Below, in pieces: positions 1 to 6,276 of a stretch of 17,879 nucleotides of DNA. Numbering within the stretch: the first letter of the stretch is position 1; each line of letters begins with the position of its first letter. Under the pieces are notes generated by a model that was given only the letters and a program-made list of their open reading frames with translations, did not search any database and had not been told where the DNA came from. This DNA comes from Hydrogenophilales bacterium RIFOXYD1_FULL_62_11. GTDB lineage: Bacteria; Pseudomonadota; Gammaproteobacteria; Burkholderiales; Thiobacillaceae. The translations under genes were made by a program, and so were the position numbers. The stretch is from assembly GCA_001802655.1 (NCBI GenBank), contig MGZO01000052.1, positions 63,552-81,430 on the forward strand. Direction: 5' to 3'.

Positions 1-111
1 ATCATCGACTGCGAGAGCAAGCAGCCGAAGGATCTCGCGGTCACGCTGCTGGCCAAGATGTTCACCAGGTTTCCCAATCTGCACGAAGACATTGCCAAGG
101 CCAACGCCTAG
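1..111 (+). CDS. fixA: C-terminal end of FixA (electron transfer flavoprotein beta subunit), partial
   Basis: An open frame enters from the left edge and ends at TAG 109-111, giving the last 36 residues of a protein that closes with FPNLHEDIAKANA. No domain signature lies in this tail, so the call rests mainly on position. It sits 24 bases ahead of fixB, and fixA-fixB-fixC-fixX is the conserved order of this operon in diazotrophs. FixA would pair with FixB as the flavoprotein heterodimer that bifurcates electrons from NADH to quinone and to ferredoxin or flavodoxin for nitrogenase. The alternative is another small nif-linked protein ending here. The upstream promoter is outside the window. 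Confidence 0.7.
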   Translation: MIDCESKQPKDLAVTLLAKMFTRFPNLHEDIAKANA

Positions 112-135
112 AACGCACCCAGGAAGGATTGAGTC

Positions 136-1236
136 ATGAGTGAAGAAACCGAAAAGGACGCGCCGAAAAAACCCGCCGGGCGGCGCAAATTCGAACTGGA
201 CCCGCGTCTGGCGTCCTACAAGGGCGTGTGGGTGTTCGTCGAGCACGAGCGCGGCGTTGCCCATACCGTGTCATGGGAATTGATGGGCGAGGGCCGCAAG
301 CTCGCGGACACGCTGGGCGTGCCGCTGGCAGGCGTGGTGATGGGCGCGCCCGGCATCCAGACGCGGCGCTTCTGCGAGGAGGCTTTCCATTACGGCGCCG
401 ATCTCTGCTACCTGATGGAAGATCCGCTGATGGCCGACTATCGCAACCAGCCCTTCACCAAGGGGCTGACCGATCTGGTCAACGCCTACCAGCCGGAAAT
501 CCTGCTGCTCGGCGCCACCACGCTCGGCCGCGACCTCGCCGGCAGCGTCGCCACCACCTTGCAGACCGGGCTCACCGCCGATTGCACCGAGCTCAACATC
601 GATCTGGAAAACCGCAGTCTGGCGGCCACCCGGCCCACCTTCGGCGGCAGCCTGCTGTGCACCATCGTGACCCTCAACTACCGGCCACAGATGGCCACGG
701 TGCGGCCCCGGGTGATGAGCCTGCCGAAGCCCGACCCGACCCGCACCGGCAGCATCGTCGAACACACGCTCGGCATGACCGAGAGCGAGATCGTGACCAA
801 GGTGCTCGAATACATTCCGGACAATCTGCAGGGCAAACCGCAGCTGCCCTTCGCCGACATCATCGTCGCCGGCGGACGCGGCATGAAGCGGCCCGAAAAT
901 TTCCAGCTGATCTGGGACCTGGCCAGTGTGCTGGGCGCTGAAGTCGGCGCAACGCGCCCGGTGGTGCAGGCCGGCTGGGTGGAACTCGATCGGCAGGTCG
1001 GCCAGTCCGGCAAGACCGTGCGCCCCAAGCTCTACATCGCCGCCGGCATTTCCGGTGCGATCCAGCACCGGGTAGGGATGGACGCGTCGGACGTGATCAT
1101 CGCCATCAACAGCGATCCCAATGCGCCGATTTTCGACTTCGCCACCTACGGCATCGTCGGCAACGCGATGACGATTCTGCCGGCGCTCACCGAGGCCTTC
1201 CGGCAGCAGCTCGCAACCTTGAAAGTGGCCGTCTAG
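136..1236 (+). CDS. fixB: FixB, electron transfer flavoprotein alpha-type subunit
   Basis: This 366-residue protein is the alpha-type subunit of the FixABCX complex, which bifurcates electrons from NADH to quinone and to the low-potential carrier feeding nitrogenase. The C-terminal third holds the family's FAD-binding signature at residues 296-343, including LYIAAGISGAIQH, a GMDASDVIIAIN stretch and the closing YGIVGN. The N-terminal half is the less conserved Rossmann-like domain, preceded by a charged tail of about 25 residues rich in Lys and Glu. The ATG at 136 follows AGGAAGG at good spacing. fixC begins 24 bases downstream, so the two are cotranscribed. The nif context favours FixB over housekeeping EtfA. 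Confidence 0.95.
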   Translation: MSEETEKDAPKKPAGRRKFELDPRLASYKGVWVFVEHERGVAHTVSWELMGEGRKLADTLGVPLAGVVMGAPGIQTRRFCEEAFHYGADLCYLMEDPLMADYRNQPFTKGLTDLVNAYQPEILLLGATTLGRDLAGSVATTLQTGLTADCTELNIDLENRSLAATRPTFGGSLLCTIVTLNYRPQMATVRPRVMSLPKPDPTRTGSIVEHTLGMTESEIVTKVLEYIPDNLQGKPQLPFADIIVAGGRGMKRPENFQLIWDLASVLGAEVGATRPVVQAGWVELDRQVGQSGKTVRPKLYIAAGISGAIQHRVGMDASDVIIAINSDPNAPIFDFATYGIVGNAMTILPALTEAFRQQLATLKVAV

Positions 1237-1260
1237 CCGCGCCCGTACAGGAGAAGAATC

Positions 1261-2559
1261 ATGGACGAAAAATTCGACGCCATCGTGATCGGCGCGGGGC
1301 CTTCCGGCAACGCGGCCGCCTACACGCTGGCCAAGGCTGGATTGAACGTGCTGCAGATCGAACGCGGCGAATATCCCGGCTCCAAGAACGTGCAGGGAGC
1401 CATCCTGTATTCGAAGGCGCTGGAGGAAATCATTCCGGACTTCCGCGAGGATGCGCCGCTCGAGCGTCACCTCATCGAGCAGCAGATGTGGGTGCTGGAC
1501 GACGAATCCTACATCGGCAGCACCTACCGCTCCGCCGAGTTCAACCAGGAGCCGTATAACCGCTACACCATCATCCGCGCCCAGTTCGACAAGTGGTTCT
1601 CGAAACGGGTACAGGAGGCGGGCGCGCTGCTGGTGTGCGAAACCACCGTCACCAACCTGCTGATGGACGGCAACCGGGTGATCGGCGTGCAGACCGACCG
1701 CGAAAACGGCGCGATTTACGCCGACGTGGTGGTGCTCGCCGACGGCGTCAATTCGCTGCTGGCCAAGAAGGCCGGATTCCATGCCGAACTCGAACCCAAG
1801 GACGTGGCGCTGGCGGTGAAGGAAATTCATTTCCTGCCGGAAGAAACCATCCAGAGCCGCTTCAACATCGGCGAGGGTGAAGGCGTGGTGATCGAGATGG
1901 CGGGCAAGATCACCCAGGGCATGATGGGTACCGGCTTTCTCTACACCAACAAGGATTCGCTCACCATCGGCGTCGGCTGCATGCTGTCCGATTTCAAGCA
2001 GCAGAAAATCACGCCCTACGAACTGCTGGAAAAGATGAAGGCGCACCCCGCGATCAAGCCGCTGCTCGCCGGCGGCGAGATGAAGGAATACACCGCGCAC
2101 CTGATCCCCGAAGGCGGCTACAAGGCGATGCCCAAGCTCTACGGCGAGGGCTGGATGATCGTCGGCGACGCCGGCATGTTCGTCAACGCGGTGCACCGCG
2201 AAGGCTCCAATCTGGCGATGACCACCGGCCGCTACGCCGCCGAGGCGGTGATCGACCTGAAGGAAAAGAAACTGCCGATGACCGCGGCCAACCTCGCGCG
2301 CTACCAGGGCCGGCTGGAAGACAGCTTCGTCATGAAGGACATGAAGAAGTACAAGAACATGCCGGAGATTTTCCACAAGAACAATCATTTCTTCACCACC
2401 TATCCCGAACTGCTCAATCGGGCCGCCCACACCATGCTGACCGTGGATGGCGTGGACAAGAAGTCCAAGGAGCGTGAGATTCGCAAGAGCTTCAAACAAC
2501 GTCGTTCCCTGTTCGGACTGATGGGCGACGCGTTCAAAATGTGGAGGGCATTCGAATGA
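1261..2559 (+). CDS. fixC: FixC, flavoprotein-quinone oxidoreductase
   Basis: This 432-residue flavoprotein is the ETF-quinone-oxidoreductase-like subunit of FixABCX and carries the high-potential branch of the bifurcation to the membrane quinone pool. The N-terminus shows the FAD dinucleotide-binding fingerprint GAGPSG at residues 11-16, followed by an acidic ribose-binding end (QIERGEYPGSKN). A second flavin-contact segment, GDAGMFVNAVHREGSNLA, lies in the C-terminal half and is typical of the family. The ATG at 1261 has a GGAGAAG ribosome site. The stop overlaps the fixX start as ATGA at 2556-2559, so fixX is translationally coupled. Length is normal for FixC. Confidence 0.96.
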   Translation: MDEKFDAIVIGAGPSGNAAAYTLAKAGLNVLQIERGEYPGSKNVQGAILYSKALEEIIPDFREDAPLERHLIEQQMWVLDDESYIGSTYRSAEFNQEPYNRYTIIRAQFDKWFSKRVQEAGALLVCETTVTNLLMDGNRVIGVQTDRENGAIYADVVVLADGVNSLLAKKAGFHAELEPKDVALAVKEIHFLPEETIQSRFNIGEGEGVVIEMAGKITQGMMGTGFLYTNKDSLTIGVGCMLSDFKQQKITPYELLEKMKAHPAIKPLLAGGEMKEYTAHLIPEGGYKAMPKLYGEGWMIVGDAGMFVNAVHREGSNLAMTTGRYAAEAVIDLKEKKLPMTAANLARYQGRLEDSFVMKDMKKYKNMPEIFHKNNHFFTTYPELLNRAAHTMLTVDGVDKKSKEREIRKSFKQRRSLFGLMGDAFKMWRAFE

Positions 2560-2849
2560 TCCCCGTCAAGATCGAAGAGAAACTGTTCCAGAACCGCTAC
2601 CGCGTCGACGCCGGACGGCCGCACATCAACATCATCAATCAGGAAACCTGCCGGGTGGAGTGCAAGACCCAGGAATGCACGGTGTGCTGCCCGGCGGGTT
2701 GTTACACCGCCGAAGGCAACGGCCAGGTGGTGCTGATCACCGACGGCTGCCTGGAGTGCGGCACCTGCCGCATCATCTGCTCGACCTACCGCAACGTGGA
2801 CTGGGAGTATCCGCGCGGCGGCTACGGCATCCTGTTCAAGTTCGGCTGA
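2556..2849 (+). CDS. fixX: FixX, ferredoxin-like subunit of the FixABCX complex
   Basis: This 97-residue ferredoxin-like protein partners FixC and passes electrons towards quinone. Ten cysteines are present. The clearest cluster motif is C65-x2-C68-x2-C71-x3-C75, with a further group at 32, 36, 41, 44, 45 and 49, as in other FixX proteins. The chosen ATG at 2556 overlaps the fixC stop (ATGA) and has GGAGGG at 2543-2548, seven bases upstream. A GTG at 2541 in the same frame would add five residues and lacks that spacing, so it is less likely. The 97-residue length is usual for FixX. Confidence 0.95.
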   Translation: MIPVKIEEKLFQNRYRVDAGRPHINIINQETCRVECKTQECTVCCPAGCYTAEGNGQVVLITDGCLECGTCRIICSTYRNVDWEYPRGGYGILFKFG

Positions 2850-2854
2850 AACGA

Positions 2855-3361
2855 ATGGAAGACATCAACCTATTCCTGGCGCACGCCGTGGAACTGGAAC
2901 GCGAGGCGGCGCGGCGCTACGAAGAGCTGGCCGACAGCATGCGTACCGACGGCAATGTGGCGGTCGAGGCTTTCTTTCGCCAGATGGCCGTCTTCTCGCG
3001 CAAGCATCTCGCGCTGGCGGTGGAGCGGGGCGGCTTTCGCCAGATCCCTGCGCTGACGCCCACTGAATACGTCTGGCCGGATGGCCTGAGCCCCGAGCAG
3101 TTCGACTGGATCGGCGTCGACTGCATGATCGACGTCAACAATGCGCTTGCGATCGCCCTGGATGGCGAGCGTCGCGGTCACGCCTTCTACGCCAACATCG
3201 AGGCCATTACCGGTGACCCTGAAGTCAGGGTGATGGCACAGGAATTTGCCGCCGAAGAAGCGGAACACGTAGCCGAACTGGAAAAGTGGATCGGCCGCTA
3301 TGCCACGCAATCAAGCACTCGTCCCTCCGACCCGACTTCCGAACCCGCAGGACGGGCGTAA
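2855..3361 (+). CDS. Ferritin-like (rubrerythrin-type) diiron protein, nif-linked
   Basis: This 168-residue, mainly helical protein looks like the four-helix diiron domain of rubrerythrins without the C-terminal rubredoxin domain. Candidate iron ligands are E17, H51, E105 and the helix-four E135-A-E-H138 motif. The helix-two motif reads S48-R-K-H51, where the family normally has Glu at the first position, so one bridging carboxylate may be missing. The ATG at 2855 lies only five bases after fixX and has no clear ribosome site, which suggests translational coupling. A role in peroxide or oxygen protection, or in iron supply for nitrogenase, is inferred from context. The last 20 residues are a low-complexity Ser/Pro tail. 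Confidence 0.8.
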   Translation: MEDINLFLAHAVELEREAARRYEELADSMRTDGNVAVEAFFRQMAVFSRKHLALAVERGGFRQIPALTPTEYVWPDGLSPEQFDWIGVDCMIDVNNALAIALDGERRGHAFYANIEAITGDPEVRVMAQEFAAEEAEHVAELEKWIGRYATQSSTRPSDPTSEPAGRA

Positions 3362-3419
3362 GGCCGCATGTGCGGATCGCCCCTGTCTTGTCTATTCAAT
3401 TTGAGAAAGAGCCATCCTC

Positions 3420-3740
3420 ATGCCTAAACCTGAAAAACATGTATTCATCTGTGTCCAGAACCGCGGCCCCGGCCATCCGCGTGGCTCCTGTACGCAAAGC
3501 GGCGCCGCCGAAATCTGGGAGGAGTTTGCCTACGCCTTCCAGCAGCGCAATCTGAACGGCCGCTTTGCCCTCAGCAATACCGGCTGCCTCGGCCCCTGCA
3601 ACGGCCCGCATGTGCTGGTTTATCCCGAGGGGGTCATGTACGCCAAAGTCAACAAGGACGATGTCGCAGCCATCGTCGACGAGCACCTGCTCGGCGACAA
3701 GCCGGTGGCGCGTTTGCAGTTGCCGCAGGAAATCTGGTGA
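3420..3740 (+). CDS. Shethna protein I-type thioredoxin-fold [2Fe-2S] ferredoxin
   Basis: This 106-residue protein closely resembles the Azotobacter FeSI / Clostridium pasteurianum-type [2Fe-2S] ferredoxins, which have a thioredoxin-like fold. Cluster ligands are C11, C24, C56 and C60, in the recognisable settings FICVQNR, PRGSC and TGCLGPC. The ending LPQEIW is also typical. This family is linked to nif regions and is thought to be an electron carrier around nitrogenase. It should not be confused with the FeSII (Shethna II) protein that protects nitrogenase from oxygen. The start at 3420 has a GAGAAAGAG-type ribosome site about eight bases upstream. The next gene overlaps its stop as GTGA. 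Confidence 0.9.
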   Translation: MPKPEKHVFICVQNRGPGHPRGSCTQSGAAEIWEEFAYAFQQRNLNGRFALSNTGCLGPCNGPHVLVYPEGVMYAKVNKDDVAAIVDEHLLGDKPVARLQLPQEIW

Positions 3741-4204
3741 ACGTCATCCCCGGCATCGCCGAAGGGGCGGTGCCGCCCGGGGTGGCAGACTGGCTGGCGC
3801 AGGCCGTCGCCTCTTATCACAACACCGAGCGCGCGGAATTCCTGCTGTGCACCGCGCAGGCGCTCGCCCCCGAGTGCCTGCCGGTGTATTTCTCCTTGTA
3901 CAAGTTCTACTTCTACAAGCGCATGTTGCCGCAGGCCGAGGAAGTTGCCCTGCGCGCGCTCGACATCGCCGCGCGCCAGGGCGGGTTCAACCCGGACTGG
4001 ACCCGGCTCGACGCCGCCACCACCGACTGGCGCCGCGTCGATGCGCCCCAGCACTTCTATCTGTTCACCCTCAAGGCGCTCGCTTTCATCCGGTTGCGGC
4101 AGGGGCAGGGCGATGACAGTCGCGCCATTCTCACCAAGCTGCAGGAACTCGATCCGCTCGATACGGTGGGCGGATCGGTGATTCGGGATCTGGCGGCGAG
4201 CTGA
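3737..4204 (+). CDS. TPR-like nif-cluster protein, copy 1
   Basis: This 155-residue all-helical protein of unknown function has a TPR-like pattern around AQALAPECLPVYFSLYKFYF and a second unit near FYLFTLKALAFIRL ending in LQELDP. It is a clear paralogue of the gene at 8513-9079: both share AQALAP, YKFYFYK/YRFYFYK, FYLFTLKA and a K-x-x-ELDP ending in the same order. The GTG at 3737 overlaps the preceding stop (GTGA) and has AGGA six bases upstream. Coupling to the [2Fe-2S] protein suggests a scaffold or partner role for redox proteins, but this is inference. No signal peptide or membrane segment is visible. Confidence 0.8.
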   Translation: MNVIPGIAEGAVPPGVADWLAQAVASYHNTERAEFLLCTAQALAPECLPVYFSLYKFYFYKRMLPQAEEVALRALDIAARQGGFNPDWTRLDAATTDWRRVDAPQHFYLFTLKALAFIRLRQGQGDDSRAILTKLQELDPLDTVGGSVIRDLAAS

Positions 4205-4396
4205 TCGCCCCGCTTTGTTTGCATGGGGTGGGGTTCAGCCATTTTTCCGGTCATGGAGGGTCACAGAGGTGTCACACGAATTCGGCGTCTTGCAGACGCA
4301 TTTTCAGGCTGGATCAGAATTTGCTTATTTTATGAAATATGCCTGAACTGTTTTCATACTTGAAGGTCTTTAAAGCATTCAATAGGGGGTGCAGAC
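4205..4396 (+). promoter_or_regulatory. nifA upstream region; no NifA/sigma-54 site seen
   Basis: This 192-base gap is AT-richer than its surroundings and must hold whatever drives nifA. I see no TGGCAC-N5-TTGC promoter and no TGT-N10-ACA site, so NifA autoactivation is not supported. A near-palindrome, GCTTATTTTATGAAATATGC, lies at 4323-4342 with 8 of 10 half-site positions matching. A GGTCACAG/GGTGTCAC pair lies near 4258-4276. No convincing sigma-70 pair could be chosen. A ribosome site AGGGGG stands about eight bases before the nifA start. Confidence 0.4.
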
Positions 4397-6016
4397 ATGG
4401 GCACGTTGACAGGACATGAGTCGGGTATCGAGCTCACAACCATCTATGAAATCAGCAAGATACTGAGTTCTTCTCTCGACCTGAACAAGACTGCGCGGGA
4501 GGTGCTGGGCGTGCTTTCCTCGCATCTTAAAATGCGGCGGGGCATGGTCAGTTTGGTGCAGCCCTCCGGCGAACTGCACGTTGTTGAGGCAACCGGCATG
4601 TCGGCCGAGGCGGCCAGCCGGGGGCGTTTCCGCAGGGGCGAGGGCATCACCGGTAAGATATTGGGCACCGGCGTGCCCATCGTGGTGCCCGATGTGGCGA
4701 AGGAGCCGCTGTTCCTCAATCGAACCGAGTCGCGCAGCATGGTGGGCGGGCGTGTCGTGGCCTTTATCGGCGTGCCGATCAAGGTCGGGCGGGAAACCGT
4801 GGGGGTGCTGAGCGTCGACCGTGAAATGGACGGTGAGCCGGGCAATTTCGAGGCTGACGTCCGCTTCCTGTCCATGGTGGCGAACCTGATCGGCCAGACC
4901 ACCCGCCTGCACAACAATGTGGCCGCCGAGCGCGAGGAGCTGATGCAGCGCCAGCATCGCCTGCAGAAGGAATTGCAGGGCAAGTACAGCCTGAATAACG
5001 TCATCGGCCACAGCAAGCGGATGCAGGAAGTTTTCGCCGAAGTGCATCAGGCCGCGCCCGGCAGGTCGACCGTTCTGCTGCGTGGCGAAAGCGGCACCGG
5101 CAAGGAAGTCATCGCCCGCGCGGTGCACTATCTGAGCCCGCGCAAGGACGCCCCGTTCATCAAGGTGAATTGCGCCGCGCTGTCGGAAACCCTGCTCGAA
5201 TCCGAATTGTTCGGCCACGAAAAAGGTTCGTTCACCGGTGCGACGCAGGAACGCAAGGGACGTTTCGAAATGGCGCAGGGCGGCACCCTGTTTCTGGACG
5301 AAATCGGAGAGGTCTCGCCGCTGTTCCAGACCAAGCTGCTGCGCGTGTTGCAGGAGCGGGAATTCGAGCGGGTGGGCGGCAACAAGCCGATCAAGGTGGA
5401 TGTGCGCCTGATCGCTGCCACCAACCGCAATATGGAAGAGGATGTGGCCAAGGGCACGTTCCGCGCAGACCTCTACTATCGCGTCAATGTGGTGAGCATC
5501 TTCCTTCCTCCCTTGCGCGACCGGCGCGAAGATATTCCACCGCTCATCGAGCACTTCCTGGACAAGTTCAACAAGGACAACGACCGCAAGCTTTCCATCA
5601 CGCCCGCCGCGATAGAGGTGATGCTCAAGTGCAACTGGCCCGGCAACGTGCGCGAGCTGGAAAACTGCATTGAGCGCACGGCGACGATGACCCGAACCAA
5701 CACGATCCAGGATGTGGATTTGCCGTGTCAGCAGAACAAGTGTTTTTCGCAGGTGCTCCAGCACTATGGGGAGGCGCAGCACGTTATTCCGATTGCACTG
5801 GCCATGCCAGCAGCCAGCGCGCCTCAGGCTGTCGGCGATGTGGATGAAGCCGGCGCCGGGCTCGAACCGGCGCACATGACCGAGCGCGAGCGTCTGGTGT
5901 GGGCGATGGAACAGTGTGGCTGGGTGCAGGCGAAAGCTGCGCGTTTGCTGAACCTGACGCCGCGTCAGATCGGTTACGCCCTGTCGCGTTACAACATCGA
6001 AGTCAAACGTCTTTAA
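4397..6016 (+). CDS. nifA: NifA, sigma-54-dependent activator of nif genes (oxygen-sensitive type)
   Basis: This 539-residue enhancer-binding protein activates nif promoters with sigma-54 RNA polymerase. It has an N-terminal GAF domain (roughly residues 10-170). The AAA+ domain starts near 200, with Walker A GESGTGKE at 230-237, the sigma-54 contact loop GSFTGA at 277-282 and Walker B LFLDEIG at 298-304. A Fis-type helix-turn-helix lies at about 510-532. Cysteines C412, C424, C444 and C449 give exactly C-x11-C-x19-C-x4-C, the signature of NifA proteins that sense oxygen or redox themselves. No nifL is adjacent. GSFTGA differs from the common GAFTGA by one Ala-to-Ser change, which is seen in active family members. 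Confidence 0.97.
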   Translation: MGTLTGHESGIELTTIYEISKILSSSLDLNKTAREVLGVLSSHLKMRRGMVSLVQPSGELHVVEATGMSAEAASRGRFRRGEGITGKILGTGVPIVVPDVAKEPLFLNRTESRSMVGGRVVAFIGVPIKVGRETVGVLSVDREMDGEPGNFEADVRFLSMVANLIGQTTRLHNNVAAEREELMQRQHRLQKELQGKYSLNNVIGHSKRMQEVFAEVHQAAPGRSTVLLRGESGTGKEVIARAVHYLSPRKDAPFIKVNCAALSETLLESELFGHEKGSFTGATQERKGRFEMAQGGTLFLDEIGEVSPLFQTKLLRVLQEREFERVGGNKPIKVDVRLIAATNRNMEEDVAKGTFRADLYYRVNVVSIFLPPLRDRREDIPPLIEHFLDKFNKDNDRKLSITPAAIEVMLKCNWPGNVRELENCIERTATMTRTNTIQDVDLPCQQNKCFSQVLQHYGEAQHVIPIALAMPAASAPQAVGDVDEAGAGLEPAHMTERERLVWAMEQCGWVQAKAARLLNLTPRQIGYALSRYNIEVKRL

Positions 6017-6020
6017 GCCA

Positions 6021-6042
6021 GGTGGGCGCTGCGCGCCGCACC
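6021..6042 (+). terminator. Possible weak terminator hairpin after nifA
   Basis: GGTGGGCGC and GCGCCGCACC can form a nine-pair stem with one bulged G and a three-base loop, starting five bases after the nifA stop codon. The sequence after it (CGGTTTCCCC) is only weakly T-rich, so termination would be poor, or the hairpin may only protect the mRNA end. Confidence 0.35.
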
Positions 6043-6064
6043 CGGTTTCCCCGCTGTTTCCCGC

Positions 6065-6080
6065 TGTAGCCTTCCCGACA
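6065..6080 (+). promoter_or_regulatory. NifA upstream activator site (distal)
   Basis: TGTAGCCTTCCCGACA fits the NifA consensus TGT-N10-ACA exactly. It lies 41 bases upstream of the stronger site at 6106, close to four helical turns, and about 130 bases before the expected nifB transcription start. The inner bases are not palindromic, so this is the weaker of the two sites. Confidence 0.6.
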
Positions 6081-6103
6081 ATTTCCTTCCGCCGCCTTCA
6101 CGC

Positions 6104-6123
6104 ATTGTCGCAACTGCGACAAT
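6104..6123 (+). promoter_or_regulatory. NifA upstream activator site (proximal, near-perfect palindrome)
   Basis: The core TGT-N10-ACA lies at 6106-6121 inside the palindrome ATTGTCGCAACTGCGACAAT, which has nine-base arms around a two-base centre. It is centred about 90 bases before the expected nifB transcription start, a normal distance for NifA binding. Extended symmetry of this kind marks a high-affinity site. Confidence 0.85.
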
Positions 6124-6146
6124 GGCACGTCCTGTGTAAGTCATTA

Positions 6147-6159
6147 AATCAAAAGGTTT
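6147..6159 (+). promoter_or_regulatory. Probable IHF binding site
   Basis: AATCAAAAGGTTT matches the IHF consensus WATCAA-N4-TTR except at the last base. It lies in an AT-rich stretch between the NifA sites and the -24/-12 promoter, where IHF normally bends DNA to bring NifA to the polymerase. This is supported by position and motif only. Confidence 0.5.
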
Positions 6160-6177
6160 TTATCGATAAAAAGCGAA

Positions 6178-6192
6178 TGGCACGCTTGTTGC
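6178..6192 (+). promoter_or_regulatory. Sigma-54 (-24/-12) promoter of the nifB operon
   Basis: TGGCACGCTTGTTGC matches the sigma-54 consensus TGGCAC-N5-TTGC fully, with the GG and GC doublets at the correct spacing. Transcription should start near 6203, leaving a leader of about 74 bases before nifB. Together with the upstream NifA sites this makes a complete NifA-dependent promoter, and no similar promoter was seen in the rest of the operon. Confidence 0.93.
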
Positions 6193-6276
6193 TGAATGCT
6201 TGTGCATGAACGCATTTAGCGGGTGATCGGAGTGTTGATCGCCACGGGTTAAGGTTGAAACGGACAGGAGCCAAGC

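Noticed and set aside
271..2499. Very long minus-strand open frame opposite fixB and fixC
   Set aside because: It is a codon-phase shadow of GC-rich coding DNA: the His/Arg/Gly-rich translation has no recognisable domain, and the plus strand holds clear fixB and fixC.
3364..3375. CCGCATGTGCGG palindrome before the Shethna I-type gene as a terminator
   Set aside because: The stem is only four pairs with a four-base loop and has no T-tract.
4379..5875. Long minus-strand open frame opposite nifA
   Set aside because: The plus strand is a clear NifA with all motifs. The antisense translation is His/Gln/Arg-rich without family features.
6123..6137. TGGCAC-containing sequence overlapping the proximal NifA site, as a second sigma-54 promoter
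   Set aside because: The -24 half fits but the -12 half reads GTGT instead of TTGC, and it is too close to the activator site.
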